A stretch of DNA of 64,000 nt from Paenibacillus sp. FSL K6-3182 (GCF_037976325.1 NZ_CP150265.1:6461001-6525000), one strand, 5' to 3'. Shown: positions 1-9,496, counted from the first letter of the stretch. Notes: generated by a model not told the origin, from the sequence alone. A program made the numbers and translations.

Positions 1-62
1 TAAACAATAATCGCTGTATACGCAAGCCGTTTCGACTTCAAATTATGGGGTGTTGTCATCAT
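1..62 (-). CDS. N-terminus of an unidentified protein, probably membrane (cut by window edge)
   Basis: On the minus strand an AGGAGG box (69-74) sits six bases before two adjacent ATG codons (62-60 and 59-57), and the reading frame stays open to base 1. The visible peptide begins MMTTPHNLKSKRLAY and turns hydrophobic (TAIIV), as at the start of a membrane protein. It is divergent from the MocR regulator at 180, and MocR regulators often face a transporter or pyridoxal gene they control. A transporter is therefore a reasonable guess, but the family cannot be named from 20 residues. Confidence 0.55.
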   Translation of the reverse strand, partial: MMTTPHNLKSKRLAYTAIIV

Positions 63-123
63 GGTATACCTCCTAGTAACTGTTCGCTTTATATAGGTAT
101 CGTATCTCCAAAGCTGCACATGC

Positions 124-129
124 TACAAT
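124..129 (+). promoter_or_regulatory. Extended -10 element for the MocR gene
   Basis: TACAAT is preceded by TG one base upstream (121-122), an extended -10. No good -35 is visible. Transcription would start near 136, just before the inverted repeat at 141-162, which suits repression. Confidence 0.4.
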
Positions 130-140
130 ATACAAAAAAG

Positions 141-162
141 CCATCTGTATCGGTACAGATGG
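141..162. promoter_or_regulatory. Perfect inverted repeat, probable MocR operator
   Basis: CCATCTGTA and TACAGATGG form perfect 9-bp arms around TCGG. The repeat lies between the likely transcription start and the ribosome binding site of the MocR gene and may also serve the divergent gene. An operator for autoregulation is the simplest reading. A short hairpin in the leader RNA is the alternative. Confidence 0.5.
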
Positions 163-179
163 CAGGAGGCACTGTTAAA

Positions 180-1532
180 ATGTACTTTTATTTAAAGCTC
201 ATGAATGAGCTGGAGGAGCTCATTGCAACGCAGCCCTATAAGGATGGGCAGAAGCTCCCTTCCATTCGAGCGCTGGCAGGGCAATTCAGTTGCAGCAAGA
301 GCACAATTATTAAAGCTTTGGATGAGCTGGAGAAACGCCATCTCATTTATGCGATGCCAAGAAGCGGCTATTTTGTTGTAAAAGGGATGAACGCCGCTCA
401 AGATGAAGCAACCCGCCTGCTCAACTTTGCAGCATCGGCGCCCGATCCGGCATTGTTTCCTTATTTGGATTTTCAGCATTGTATTAATAAAGCCATCGAC
501 ACTTACCAGAAGGACTTATTTGTTTATGGCACCGCCAAAGGAATGGATTCCTTGATTGATATCGTTCGCAAGCAATTGATGAGCTATCAGGTGTTTGCAC
601 CAGAGCGCAATATCTTTGTTGTCTCCGGGGTTCAACAGGCGCTGTCTCTGCTTGCATCTATGCCATTTCCGAGCGGCAAGCAGAAGGTGCTGATTGAGCA
701 GCCAGGTTATCATCTGTTTATAGAGTATTTACAAACACGGCAAGTACCCGTAATCGGCATCGAGCGTCGTTTCTCCGGCATTGATTTCAACAGGCTGGAG
801 GAGATCTTTCGCACAGAGGACATTAAGTTTTTTTATACGATGCCGCGGTTTCACAATCCGCTTGGCTGCTCCTATTCGAAGAAAGAGAAGCAGCTGCTCG
901 CTAAGCTGGCCGCCAAATACGATGTATATATCGTTGAAGACGACTTTCTAGCTGATTTCGAGCAGAACAGCAAAGCCGATCCGATCTACACTTATGACGA
1001 CTCCTCTCATGTCATCTATTTAAAGAGCTATTCCAAAATTATATTTCCCGGCCTTCGTATCGGTATTGCGGTCATCCCTGATTTACTTGCAGAAGCGTTT
1101 CGCCTATACAAAAAACAAGACGACATCGACAGCTCCATGCTGTCGCAAGCCGCTCTTGAAATCTATTTGCGCAGCGGCATGTTCGAGCGTCATCGCGCCA
1201 AAATCCGCGGGAAGTACTCGGCAAGGGCGAAGCTTCTCGATACGGCGCTTGCGATGGAAGCTTCACGCAGCAAAGGTGCCTTCACCTATGAGCGATCCAA
1301 ATATCCGATCGTTCATACTCATATTTTGCTTCATGAAACCATTTCTGTCCCGCTCCTAATCAGCAAATTGCGCAAGGAGGACATACTGGTTGATGCCATG
1401 GATCGCGACTACTTGTCTACTTTTCAGAGGGCAAATCTATTGAAGCTTAATGTGACCAATGTGATTGAGGGGAACATTGAGAGCGGCATTGAACGGATCG
1501 GCAGCCTAATAGCCCAATCCGCTCGCCTGTAA
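180..1532 (+). CDS. MocR-family regulator (GntR winged helix fused to aminotransferase)
   Basis: A GntR-type winged helix (about residues 1-70, with LPSIRALAGQF and SKSTIIKALDELE) is joined to a fold-type I aminotransferase-like domain (about 85-445). PLP-lysine context is visible as YLKSYSKIIFPGLRIG and the preceding Asp as VEDDFLADFE. MocR proteins use PLP or an amino-acid adduct as effector and regulate pyridoxine, GABA or amino-acid genes. The frame is open from 45, but ATG 180 is chosen because GGAGG lies nine bases ahead and the HTH begins there, giving 450 residues. It converges on rocA with only three bases between stops and is divergent from the gene at the left edge. Control of the neighbouring roc operon is possible but unproven. 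Confidence 0.88.
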   Translation: MYFYLKLMNELEELIATQPYKDGQKLPSIRALAGQFSCSKSTIIKALDELEKRHLIYAMPRSGYFVVKGMNAAQDEATRLLNFAASAPDPALFPYLDFQHCINKAIDTYQKDLFVYGTAKGMDSLIDIVRKQLMSYQVFAPERNIFVVSGVQQALSLLASMPFPSGKQKVLIEQPGYHLFIEYLQTRQVPVIGIERRFSGIDFNRLEEIFRTEDIKFFYTMPRFHNPLGCSYSKKEKQLLAKLAAKYDVYIVEDDFLADFEQNSKADPIYTYDDSSHVIYLKSYSKIIFPGLRIGIAVIPDLLAEAFRLYKKQDDIDSSMLSQAALEIYLRSGMFERHRAKIRGKYSARAKLLDTALAMEASRSKGAFTYERSKYPIVHTHILLHETISVPLLISKLRKEDILVDAMDRDYLSTFQRANLLKLNVTNVIEGNIESGIERIGSLIAQSARL

Positions 1533-1535
1533 CGA

Positions 1536-3083
1536 TTAGAATTTTTCTGATACAACCTTCGCCTGCGTGAAGAGCAGCAAATAATCACGCCCGCCCGCCT
1601 TCGAATCCGTACCTGACATATTAAATCCGCCAAAAGGATGGACGCCAACTAAGGCCCCCGTACACTTACGGTTAAAATAAAGATTGCCGACATGAAACTG
1701 CTCGCGGGCCTGCTCCAATTTGCTGCGGTTCCGCGAGATGACGGCACCCGTCAGCCCATAATCGGTGTTATTCGCGATAGCAAGCGCTTCGTCAAAGCTT
1801 CCCGCTTTAATAAACGCGAGTACCGGCCCGAATATTTCCTCTTGCGCGATGCGGGCAAGCGGAGCGACATCCTTAATGATTGTAGGTTCAATGAAATAAC
1901 CGCTACTATCTCCAATTTTGCCGCCATGCACGATGATTCCTTCGCTGCGCCCGACCTCGATATATTTTAAAATGCTCATGTAGGCTCGCTCGTCAATGAC
2001 CGGTCCAACGTAAGTAGACTGCTCGCTTGCTTTCCCAAGCTTTAGCCGTTTTGTTCGTTCAACAACCTTATCAATAACCTCGTCATAGACGAGTTCATGC
2101 ACAACAGCACGCGAGCAGGCCGAGCATTTCTGTCCAGCATAACCGAAAGCGGATGCTGTAATCGCATCGGCCGCCAGCTCAAGATCCGCCTCCGCATCAA
2201 CAATAATCGTATCCTTGCCGCCCATCTCTGCAACGATGCGCTTCAACCATTTCTGATCCGGCTGGCCGATAGAGGCTTTCTCGTTAATACGCAGGCCTAC
2301 CTCCCTTGACCCCGTAAAGCATATAAAGCGGGTTAATGGATGCTCCACCAAAAAATCACCCACCTCATTTCCCGCGCCGGGCAAGAAATTCACAACACCG
2401 TCAGGCAGCCCTGCCTCCTCCAGCAGCTCAACAAATTTCGCCGCGATAACAGCCGTCGCGCTGGCCGGCTTTAATACTACCGTATTGCCGGCAACAACCG
2501 CCGCCATAGTCATGCCCGCCATAATCGCAAGCGGAAAATTCCATGGCGGAATAATAACGCCAACGCCAAGCGGGATATAGACTAGCTCATTATCCTCGCC
2601 TGATACAGCAACAATAGGCTGACGCTCTGCAAGCCGTTCCATCTCCCGCCCATAATACTCCAAAAAATCGATGGCTTCAGCTGTATCTCCGTCGGCCTCC
2701 GCCCAGCTCTTGCCCGCTTCATAAACGAGCCAAGCAGAGAACTCGTGCTTACGCCTTCGCAGTAACGTCGCTGCTTTATACAATACTCTCGCCCTCGCAG
2801 AAGGCGTCACTTTTTTCCAATGCTCGAAAGCCTCTGCGGCGGCAAGTATAGCTTTATGCGCAAGCTCGGAATCCGCCTGTGAGACGATTCCTACAAGCTG
2901 CCCAACATCAGAGGGATTGATTGATTTCCGCTTTTGAATCGTCTCGATGCGGTCGGCACCAATCCTTAGAAAATACTCTTGGCCCAGCTCCAGTTCAACT
3001 TTGCGCAGCGCCTCCTGAAAATCATTAATATGGTCGAGTACCGAAAAATCGGTAAATGGTTCGTTCTGATATGGCTCCCGCAT
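1536..3083 (-). CDS. rocA: L-glutamate gamma-semialdehyde (1-pyrroline-5-carboxylate) dehydrogenase
   Basis: This NAD-dependent aldehyde dehydrogenase oxidises glutamate semialdehyde to glutamate, the last step of arginine, ornithine and proline breakdown. Its 515 residues match the RocA/PutC type, including the family N-terminus and the catalytic Cys in [12 protein letters not shown]. The general-base Glu is in [10 protein letters not shown], and the cofactor loop is [17 protein letters not shown] precedes the ATG. It is the last gene of a minus-strand rocD-rocF-rocA operon, 60 bases after rocF. Together the three enzymes take arginine through ornithine and glutamate semialdehyde to glutamate. 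No clear terminator separates it from the converging MocR gene. Confidence 0.95.
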   Translation of the reverse strand: MREPYQNEPFTDFSVLDHINDFQEALRKVELELGQEYFLRIGADRIETIQKRKSINPSDVGQLVGIVSQADSELAHKAILAAAEAFEHWKKVTPSARARVLYKAATLLRRRKHEFSAWLVYEAGKSWAEADGDTAEAIDFLEYYGREMERLAERQPIVAVSGEDNELVYIPLGVGVIIPPWNFPLAIMAGMTMAAVVAGNTVVLKPASATAVIAAKFVELLEEAGLPDGVVNFLPGAGNEVGDFLVEHPLTRFICFTGSREVGLRINEKASIGQPDQKWLKRIVAEMGGKDTIIVDAEADLELAADAITASAFGYAGQKCSACSRAVVHELVYDEVIDKVVERTKRLKLGKASEQSTYVGPVIDERAYMSILKYIEVGRSEGIIVHGGKIGDSSGYFIEPTIIKDVAPLARIAQEEIFGPVLAFIKAGSFDEALAIANNTDYGLTGAVISRNRSKLEQAREQFHVGNLYFNRKCTGALVGVHPFGGFNMSGTDSKAGGRDYLLLFTQAKVVSEKF

Positions 3084-3143
3084 AGCTCAGTTCCTCCTGC
3101 TCATTCGAATCTTTGCTAGTCGTTTGAGGCTCTTTCCCTTGCT

Positions 3144-4046
3144 TCACAAAATCTGTTCGCCGAGCAGCGAGCCAATTAGCTCCACCGCAAGTTTAGCCGT
3201 CTGGTCATTATGGTCGAGGCTTGGGTTAACTTCCACAACTTCGGCTGATGTTACCAGATCCGATTGATAAAGAAGCTCAAGTGCAAGATGCGCTTCACGG
3301 TAGCTGAGCCCGCCCCTGACAGGTGTGCCCGTACCCGGTGCCTCAACCGGATCAAGGCTATCAATGTCAAAGCTGACGTGGACGCCATCAGTCGTTTGCT
3401 TAAGCTGCTGTATCACCTTCTCCATCACGCGAGCAATACCAAGGCGATCAATATCATGCATGGTATAACAAGCGATGCCTAAAGATCGGATATAGGCCTT
3501 CTCGCCGGAATCAAGCGATCTGGCTCCGACAATCGCGACATGCTCTGGCTTTATTTTGGGCGAAAATCCTCTTAAATTCGTTAACAAAGGAATGCCTCTG
3601 CCAAGGCTGATGCCAAGCGACATCCCATGTATATTGCCTGAGGGACTTGTATCCTCCGAATTCAAATCCGAATGCGCATCAAACCAAATGACTCCAAGAT
3701 TTTTAAAATGCTCGGCTAAGCCAGCAATCGTCCCAATGGAAATGCTATGATCTCCGCCTAGCACTAACGGGAATTCCCTTGCCGCAACGATCTCCGATAC
3801 GCGCTCAGACAATCGGCTGGTCACTTCGTGCACCTCAGACAAATGTTTGGCATTTACGGATTGAAGCGGCGGTATTGGAGTGACTAAGCCAATCTCGCCC
3901 GCTAACCGATGCGGGATGTGAAGCTCCGCCAGCTTGCGGCTAAGCTCTGCCGCCTGCAATATATGCGCTGGACCAAGCTCCGCACCGGGATTCCCTGCCC
4001 CTTTCCCAAAAGGAACAGCAACGATTGCCACCTGTTGAATGCTCAT
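3144..4046 (-). CDS. rocF: Arginase
   Basis: Hydrolyses arginine to ornithine and urea with a dinuclear manganese centre. The ligand motifs are all visible: GGDHSISIG, WFDAHSDLN and SFDIDSLDP. At 300 residues it has the usual length. A GTG three codons upstream (4055) overlaps the rocD stop, but its AGGAG is only one base away, whereas ATG 4046 has a ten-base spacing and is preferred. The near overlap with rocD implies translational coupling. Its product ornithine is the substrate of RocD, encoded just upstream. Confidence 0.95.
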   Translation of the reverse strand: MSIQQVAIVAVPFGKGAGNPGAELGPAHILQAAELSRKLAELHIPHRLAGEIGLVTPIPPLQSVNAKHLSEVHEVTSRLSERVSEIVAAREFPLVLGGDHSISIGTIAGLAEHFKNLGVIWFDAHSDLNSEDTSPSGNIHGMSLGISLGRGIPLLTNLRGFSPKIKPEHVAIVGARSLDSGEKAYIRSLGIACYTMHDIDRLGIARVMEKVIQQLKQTTDGVHVSFDIDSLDPVEAPGTGTPVRGGLSYREAHLALELLYQSDLVTSAEVVEVNPSLDHNDQTAKLAVELIGSLLGEQIL

Positions 4047-4051
4047 CGCCG

Positions 4052-5263
4052 TCACGCTCCTGCCTGTATGCTATTCGCGAAGACCGTTTGAATTTGTTCG
4101 AAGGCAAAGTCGAGCTCCTCTTCCGTGATGATGAGCGGCGGTGCCAACCGAATGACATGCTCATGCGTTTCCTTGCAAAGCAGTCCCAGCTCCATCAGCT
4201 TCTCGCAATAAGGCCTTGCAGGCGTCGAAAGCACAATGGCGATGAACAATCCGCGTCCTCTAATTTCAACAATGTCCGGATGGCGCAATGTAGCAAGCTT
4301 GCTCATCAAATACTGCCCCAACAGCTGTGAGCGGTCCGTCAGCCCTTCCTCTTCGGTTACTTCAAGCGCTGCAATCGCAACAGCGCAGCTAAGCGGATTT
4401 CCTCCAAAGGTTGAACCATGAGAGCCCGGCTCGAATACATCCATAATGCTCCCGTTCGCGGCGATAGCCGATACAGGCATGACCCCTCCACCCAGCGCTT
4501 TCCCCATAATATAAATATCAGGAATGACATTTTCCCAATCGCATGCGAATTTTCGTCCTGTACGCCCGAAGCCGGTTTGAATCTCATCTGCCACAAGCAG
4601 CACCTGCTGTTCTGCACATAGCTGAGCAACAGCAGCAAGAAATCCATTCGGAGGAATCCGAATGCCCGCCTCGCCTTGAATCGGCTCAATCAATATCGCA
4701 GCGGTATTCGGCTGCATCACCGCCTTCACTGCCTCCAGGTCGCCATATGGAACAACACGAAATCCAGGTGTAAAGGGGCCATAACCTTGCTTATATTCCT
4801 CCGTTGAGGAGAAAGACGTCAGTGTCAGCGTTCTGCCATGGAAATTGCCCTCAAAAGCGATGATTTCAGCTTGATCATTCGGTATTTGCTTGACGCCGTA
4901 AGCCCAGCGACGTACAGCTTTGATCGCCGTCTCAACTGCCTCTGCCCCTGTATTCATAGGAAGAATTCGTTCCTTGCCGGTATAGGCTGCCAGCTTCTCG
5001 CAAAACGCACCAAGTGCCTCATTATGAAAAGCTCGTGATGTAATCGTGACCTTATCCGCCTGCTCCTTTAACGCTCTAATGATCCGAGGATGTCGATGCC
5101 CTTGATTCAATGCCGAATAAGCGCTCAACATATCCATGTAGCGCGCACCTTCTGAATCCTGCACCCATACGCCCTCTGCGCTGCTAATCACAATCGGCAG
5201 GGGATGATAATTATGGGCGCCAAATTGCTCTGCCAGCTCAATATCCTTATTTGCCCTGTTCAT
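4052..5263 (-). CDS. rocD: Ornithine aminotransferase
   Basis: A class III PLP aminotransferase moving the delta-amino group of ornithine to 2-oxoglutarate, giving glutamate semialdehyde. Visible motifs are [11 protein letters not shown] and the PLP lysine in [16 protein letters not shown], within about 403 residues typical of RocD. GTG 5266 and ATG 5263 are both possible starts. AGAGGAG is six bases before the ATG, which is preferred. It is the first gene of the roc operon, with rocF following at once. No RocR or sigma-54 signature was recognised upstream, so control may differ from that of Bacillus subtilis. Confidence 0.94.
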   Translation of the reverse strand: MNRANKDIELAEQFGAHNYHPLPIVISSAEGVWVQDSEGARYMDMLSAYSALNQGHRHPRIIRALKEQADKVTITSRAFHNEALGAFCEKLAAYTGKERILPMNTGAEAVETAIKAVRRWAYGVKQIPNDQAEIIAFEGNFHGRTLTLTSFSSTEEYKQGYGPFTPGFRVVPYGDLEAVKAVMQPNTAAILIEPIQGEAGIRIPPNGFLAAVAQLCAEQQVLLVADEIQTGFGRTGRKFACDWENVIPDIYIMGKALGGGVMPVSAIAANGSIMDVFEPGSHGSTFGGNPLSCAVAIAALEVTEEEGLTDRSQLLGQYLMSKLATLRHPDIVEIRGRGLFIAIVLSTPARPYCEKLMELGLLCKETHEHVIRLAPPLIITEEELDFAFEQIQTVFANSIQAGA

Positions 5264-5376
5264 CACCTGCTCCTCTCTGCATGCACCGCAAAAAATAGCT
5301 GTTTTTGAATTTTATGCGGTTAAGGGGCGACAAATAACAAAGGGAACCGAGGATAGGCTTAAAGTAACAATTTCAC

Positions 5377-5405
5377 TTGTACAAATCCGCGAGGCTTGCT
5401 TTAAT
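5377..5405 (+). promoter_or_regulatory. Candidate sigma-A promoter for the small membrane protein
   Basis: TTGTAC, a 17-base spacer and TTTAAT precede the gene at 5433 by a short leader. It matches the consensus moderately. Confidence 0.35.
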
Positions 5406-5432
5406 AATATTTGGGGGAAAGGGGATTGAGTG

Positions 5433-5744
5433 ATGAAAAACAAAAAGGTTTTTCTTACAATGCTGATTAGCCAAATCTTGTTTGGATTGTTTACGATCGT
5501 TTGGCTTTTTGTCGCGTTAATGTCTGTTATGATGTTCGACTCGCCAGGTTCAGAAAATCTATTCTGGCCTGTGCTTTTATTCATTGTGATTTGGCTTTAT
5601 CCGGTAGCTCTTATTTTGTCCATTATTGTAAGCTGGGTGCTTTATCGGTTCAACAAAATGAAAATAGCGGTTACCATCGCAATGGTACCGCTCATTTGGG
5701 TGCTGCCTCTTTTCGGTTTTTTAATCTATGCCAATGTCAGCTGA
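5433..5744 (+). CDS. Small three-helix membrane protein, unknown function
   Basis: About 103 residues with three hydrophobic stretches (roughly residues 8-35, 45-68 and 78-98) separated by short polar loops. The first cytoplasmic end is MKNKK and the middle loop YRFNKMK is basic. An AAAGGGG box lies ahead of ATG 5433, and GTG 5430 is in frame. It is divergent from rocD, and its stop overlaps the end of the converging phosphotransferase gene by eight bases. No family was recognised. Confidence 0.7.
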   Translation: MKNKKVFLTMLISQILFGLFTIVWLFVALMSVMMFDSPGSENLFWPVLLFIVIWLYPVALILSIIVSWVLYRFNKMKIAVTIAMVPLIWVLPLFGFLIYANVS

Positions 5745-6705
5745 TCGATGACATGGCTAAAAAACGTTGCCAGCCCTGCTCCATATTATTGCGTGTCCAT
5801 TGCAGATGATTAACATCCTCATACTGCCGGAATGAGCACTCTATACAAATAATAAGATCCAAATAAAGATCATAGAGTGCTCTGCGCCCACGTTCTGCCG
5901 TAGTCAGCTGCGTTATTCCATAACCTTCAAGGAACGCAGCCGTGTTACAGAAGTGACTAAAATAATGCTCCATTAGTGGATCGCCCCAAAGTGCACGCTC
6001 AAAATCAATAATTCCTGTAATCGCTCCGTCTTTTATAAAAACATTGCCGTCCCATAAATCCCAATGAATGAGCCTCGGTTCCGTTACTTCATCCAGCACG
6101 CCAAGCCTACGCGCAACCTCGCTTCGAATCGTATCGTATTCCTCAGTCAGCCGCACACCTTCACTTTCGCCATCTGCAAGCACGCCAAGCAACAGGCTGT
6201 GAAAAGCCTCTCTCCATGTGCGATTCGCTTCATTGTTAGCCGCATATAAGCTAAATCGCTCTCCGTGAATTTCATTTAATTGACGGTTATAGATACCTAG
6301 CTGATAATCGATCTGATTACGCTGCTCATCGGTCAGGCGATCCTTCACTTTGTTATAAGGTTCGCCATCCAGCATCTCCATAATGAAATACTCGCAGTTT
6401 ACGATCGATTCCGAAGCATCATGGACATAAACAGCCGGTACTGGAATCACGCCCATTTGCTTCACCAATCGCAGCACCTCAACCTCTGCTTTCATCAAAC
6501 CTTGCTCATAGCTCATCAGTTTCGCAGACGCTAGCGGCGCCGCTTTCACGATAATTAATCGCCCGTCATCCAGCATGACTTGATAGGCTGCGTTCGCCCA
6601 TCCATCCGTAAGTTCTTTAACAGCAATGGCAGCTTGTCCAAAAGCTTTCGATGTAATCGCTGTCATTTCACTTTCTGACAGCTTCCTCTTTATTCCGCTA
6701 TCCAT
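5737..6705 (-). CDS. APH/choline-kinase-like phosphotransferase
   Basis: A protein-kinase-like small-molecule phosphotransferase of 322 residues. Brenner-type catalytic loop HWDLWDGNVF (about 215-224) and the metal-binding Asp in GIIDFERALWGDP are present. The N-lobe has LIIVKAAP, where the Lys would contact ATP. Related proteins phosphorylate aminoglycosides, macrolides, choline or sugars, and the substrate cannot be assigned. Its 3' end overlaps the converging small membrane gene. A second, unrelated APH-type gene is at 56684. Confidence 0.85.
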   Translation of the reverse strand: MDSGIKRKLSESEMTAITSKAFGQAAIAVKELTDGWANAAYQVMLDDGRLIIVKAAPLASAKLMSYEQGLMKAEVEVLRLVKQMGVIPVPAVYVHDASESIVNCEYFIMEMLDGEPYNKVKDRLTDEQRNQIDYQLGIYNRQLNEIHGERFSLYAANNEANRTWREAFHSLLLGVLADGESEGVRLTEEYDTIRSEVARRLGVLDEVTEPRLIHWDLWDGNVFIKDGAITGIIDFERALWGDPLMEHYFSHFCNTAAFLEGYGITQLTTAERGRRALYDLYLDLIICIECSFRQYEDVNHLQWTRNNMEQGWQRFLAMSSIS

Positions 6706-6757
6706 CGTTTCTCATCCCCTATACATGGATTTCGCAACTGCTGCGGCAGGCTATGCG

Positions 6758-6784
6758 CAATAGAGCTAATAATTAGCTCTATTG
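6758..6784. promoter_or_regulatory. Perfect 27-bp palindrome
   Basis: CAATAGAGCTAAT and ATTAGCTCTATTG are perfect 13-bp arms around a single A. It lies 53 bases upstream of the phosphotransferase gene and downstream of the DUF6509-like gene. With no loop and no T-run it resembles a protein binding site more than a terminator. Confidence 0.45.
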
Positions 6785-6836
6785 GCACAGATGGTATACT
6801 GAATTATGTATTATAATTCAACTGCTAAAAGGCTGT

Positions 6837-7133
6837 TTATTCCTCCGACTTGTCAAAATGCTCCTGACAAAACGCCAGTACCATCTTCTCTTCATCCTCT
6901 TCCAGCTCAAAATCAATGTACTTATTGGAGGAAGTGGTTAGAAATTCATACTTTGCGATGCGGGCTGTATCCTCTTCGATCACATAAATGACACGGAGCG
7001 TCACGCCCTCGTCATGATAAAGCTCATCATCATCCGCTACATCCAGATCGAGAATGAACTCATACCTCTTTCCTGACAAAATGCCAAACGGGTCCTTCAT
7101 TAATTCAGCGCTATATTCTGTTACAGTAAACAT
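6837..7133 (-). CDS. DUF6509-like small acidic protein
   Basis: A 98-residue acidic protein starting MFTVTEYSAELMKDPFGI, with GKRYEFILDLDV and a Glu/Asp-rich C-terminus. This is the layout I associate with the DUF6509 family of Bacillales, function unknown. ATG 7133 has AAGGAG nine bases ahead. The longer frame to 7169 lacks such a site. No partner genes are evident: ppaC lies upstream behind a terminator. Confidence 0.75.
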   Translation of the reverse strand: MFTVTEYSAELMKDPFGILSGKRYEFILDLDVADDDELYHDEGVTLRVIYVIEEDTARIAKYEFLTTSSNKYIDFELEEDEEKMVLAFCQEHFDKSEE

Positions 7134-7170
7134 GTCATCCGCTCCTTCTTCTCTAGTATAGCAAAACAAA

Positions 7171-7207
7171 AGCAGCCTGAAACTTGAAATCCAAGCTTCA
7201 GACTGCT
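7171..7207 (-). terminator. Terminator after ppaC
   Basis: 11-bp arms AGCAGCCTGAA and TTCAGACTGCT (one wobble pair) are followed on the minus strand by a T-rich run. It lies between ppaC and the DUF6509-like gene. Confidence 0.75.
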
Positions 7208-7242
7208 ATTTTTTTGGCAAACGGCTGCTGCCTCGCTGTTTC

Positions 7243-8175
7243 TTACAGGCTGCTTAGCGTTTCTGTAAGAACAGGTACGATTTGCGATTTGCGGGAAACA
7301 ACGCCTTTGAGTACCGCTTTATTGTCTACCAACGTTACGTTGTAAGCTTTCTCAACCGCGTGAGCTTGAACGCCAAGTGCAAGCGCTACGGAATCATTGT
7401 TCAAAATGTCCGTTACAACAAGCACAAACAGATCAAGACCTTTTGTTGCAATAATATCGTTAAGTGCTGCTTCCAGCTCCGCTTGGCGAGAAATAACATC
7501 GTTTGTATCAACCGCGTTTACTTGCGCGATTTCTACTTTGTAGCTACCCATTGCGAATTCTTTCGCATCTAGGGAAATCAGCTGTGCAATCGTTTTGTCG
7601 CTAAGATCCGCGCCTGCTTTAAGCATGTCCAGACCATAGCTTTCTGCATTAACGCCAGCGATTTCAGCAAGCTCGCGAGCGGCTGCTACATCTTGCTCCG
7701 TGCAAGTTGGCGATTTGAACAGCAAGGAATCAGAAATGATAGCAGACAGCATAAGGCCAGCAATTTCTTTGCGGATTTCAACGCCGTTCTCTTTGTACAA
7801 TTTATTCAAAATCGTCGCTGTGCAGCCTACAGGCTCAGCGCGGAAATATACAGGGTGGCTTGTCTCGAAATTAGCAATACGGTGGTGATCGATTACTTCA
7901 AGTACACGTACGCTGTCGATATCGTTTGCGGATTGTTGACGCTCGTTATGATCGACCAAAATAACAGTGTCAGTCTCGTCAGCAACATTCTCGATCAAAC
8001 GAGGAGCTGGAATGCCGAAATAATCAAGAGCGTATTGTGTTTCGCCATTAACGTCCCCAAGGCGAATCGCCTCAACGTCAGCACCTAGCTTTGTTTTTAG
8101 CTCAGCGTATGCGATCGCTGATGTAATCGTGTCGGTATCCGGGTTTTTGTGCCCGAAAATAAGCGTTTTAGTCAT
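7243..8175 (-). CDS. ppaC: Manganese-dependent inorganic pyrophosphatase (family II)
   Basis: A DHH-superfamily phosphoesterase splitting pyrophosphate to phosphate in the cytoplasm. The N-terminal metal motif [16 protein letters not shown] and the signature VIDHHRI are present, and the C-terminal DHHA2 domain ends with [11 protein letters not shown]. Its 310 residues match the family. GGAG precedes ATG 8175, and a terminator lies directly downstream, so it is probably monocistronic. The family is standard in Bacillota. Confidence 0.96.
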   Translation of the reverse strand: MTKTLIFGHKNPDTDTITSAIAYAELKTKLGADVEAIRLGDVNGETQYALDYFGIPAPRLIENVADETDTVILVDHNERQQSANDIDSVRVLEVIDHHRIANFETSHPVYFRAEPVGCTATILNKLYKENGVEIRKEIAGLMLSAIISDSLLFKSPTCTEQDVAAARELAEIAGVNAESYGLDMLKAGADLSDKTIAQLISLDAKEFAMGSYKVEIAQVNAVDTNDVISRQAELEAALNDIIATKGLDLFVLVVTDILNNDSVALALGVQAHAVEKAYNVTLVDNKAVLKGVVSRKSQIVPVLTETLSSL

Positions 8176-8387
8176 TTCGAGTACTCCTTAAAAGTTATTT
8201 TTCGGCTGGACCAAACAGTCATTAACGGCCCATGTCCTTTTGTAAATGCTATACTAAAAACCATTATAGCTTTAAGTGCTCTTTATTCCTATACCTTTAC
8301 ACTGAATTAAATTATAAAATTTGTGAATGATGTATTGGCTGCACGATAAAATGCTGTTGATGTTCGATGAATTTTAACAAAACGAAA

Positions 8388-8407
8388 GGACTGCCCGCTG
8401 GCAGCCC
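8388..8407 (-). terminator. Possible terminator after the RimJ-like acetyltransferase gene
   Basis: An eight-bp stem (CTGCC/GGCAG core, one wobble) with a CGCT loop, then TTTCGTTTTG on the minus strand. The T-tract is weak. The 255 bases between here and ppaC hold no other recognised signal. Confidence 0.5.
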
Positions 8408-8430
8408 ATTCATTTTCCGTTTTTCAACTA

Positions 8431-9003
8431 TCACTTTTTAAGCTTGTAATAACTGTATTCCCTATTTTCAATAACGATATTGTTTTGAAATTCAAAACCG
8501 CATTTTAGGATCACTTTATTCGATGGTACGTTGCGTATCTGAGCGATAGCCACGAGCTCCTCGACATTCGTATTTTCGAACAAATACTGAATCAATCCGT
8601 TTGCAGCTTGAGTCGTGTAACCCTTATTTCTATGATCATTTGAAATCCCATAAAAAATCTCTCTGTTGGGCGGCGATATTTTATCCAATATTCCTGTCCC
8701 GCAAACACCGATAAATTTGCCAGTATCTCTGGATATTATACTCAGTCGCAGCCGCAGCTCTCCTATATCACCATCGTTGGATACCTCTTCTAAAAAACGC
8801 AGGTTTTCTGGTATTTCATAATGGTTGAACCAGTCTGCCCTTTGTTCCTTAGAAACATTCCAATCCAGCAAAAATTCATGAAAATGAGGCTGCCAAGTGA
8901 GATTATGCAGAGCATCTAAATCCTCGACCTGATACTCTCTCAAAATAATATCTTTGCACGCTATAGTTAAAATGCTATTACCTGTATTTTGTGAATGACT
9001 CAT
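8431..9003 (-). CDS. GNAT acetyltransferase, RimJ/RimL type
   Basis: A 190-residue acetyltransferase. IILREYQVEDLDALHNL begins the RimJ/RimL-like fold, GISNDHRNKGYTTQAANGL is the acetyl-CoA loop, and NVPSNKVILKCGFEF is the typical late strand-helix. Such enzymes modify N-termini of ribosomal proteins, antibiotics or small amines, and no substrate can be assigned. AGGAGG is six bases before the ATG. It stands alone, with pseudogene relics upstream. Confidence 0.88.
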   Translation of the reverse strand: MSHSQNTGNSILTIACKDIILREYQVEDLDALHNLTWQPHFHEFLLDWNVSKEQRADWFNHYEIPENLRFLEEVSNDGDIGELRLRLSIISRDTGKFIGVCGTGILDKISPPNREIFYGISNDHRNKGYTTQAANGLIQYLFENTNVEELVAIAQIRNVPSNKVILKCGFEFQNNIVIENREYSYYKLKK

Positions 9004-9292
9004 CGATATCCTCCTAATGTATAGAAGGAATACAAAGCAGAATATTGAGAAGCATCATAAATCACAAAAAAAGCAGCAAATCACAAGGATTCGCCGCATG
9101 ATGTGATGTATAACACACTTTGCTTTGTTTCCTTGTAATAGTAAAAATAGAATTGTGGATTAAACTATTACAAAGTAACTGGCATAGTGTTGATTCCCCT
9201 TCCAAATATAACCTGATAGAAATTGTAGCAAAATTAAAGCTCAAAGACAATAAAATACACAGAATCTATCTGTGCAGGCAAACTATTTCTGA
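9004..9292. other. AT-rich gap without a supported gene
   Basis: Short open frames exist on both strands, but none has a convincing ribosome binding site or recognisable product. It leads into relics at 9293-9729. Confidence 0.5.
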
Positions 9293-9406
9293 CCGGACTT
9301 CGAATATAATGTGCAGCCGCTAACTTATTTACTTCTTGCCGCAGGCGCAGTTCTACTATTTGTTCTTCGCTGGCGTACTGAGCGACGAGCAGATTTGCTC
9401 GTGTAA
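9293..9406 (+). pseudogene. Relic of the C-terminus of a membrane transport protein
   Basis: Between two stops the frame reads as one hydrophobic helix (LTYLLLAAGAVLLFVLRW) with a charged tail RTERRADLLV. This is like the last transmembrane segment of an MFS-type transporter. There is no start codon or upstream body, so it is treated as a remnant. Family assignment is an inference. Confidence 0.4.
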
Positions 9407-9438
9407 CAGGTATGATCGATCTAACTGTTAGTTAAGAT

Positions 9439-9484
9439 GCTGAGGCAGCCTAGAATTGAAAAGAAATACTTAGGCTGCCTCAGC
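9439..9484. repeat. Perfect 14-bp hairpin between two relics
   Basis: GCTGAGGCAGCCTA and TAGGCTGCCTCAGC pair perfectly around an 18-base A-rich loop. An A-tract follows on the plus strand. There is no T-run after it on either strand, so it is not a standard terminator. Confidence 0.55.
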
Positions 9485-9496
9485 CATAAAAAAAAT

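Noticed and set aside
45..179. 45-residue N-terminal extension of the MocR gene
   Set aside because: It runs through the promoter, operator and ribosome binding site; ATG 180 starts exactly at the HTH domain.
5267..5432. Sigma-54 promoter for rocD
   Set aside because: No GG-N10-GC element at the right place was seen on the minus strand.
9062..9323. 62- and 67-codon ORFs on opposite strands
   Set aside because: No ribosome binding site, no recognisable sequence, AT-rich chance frames.
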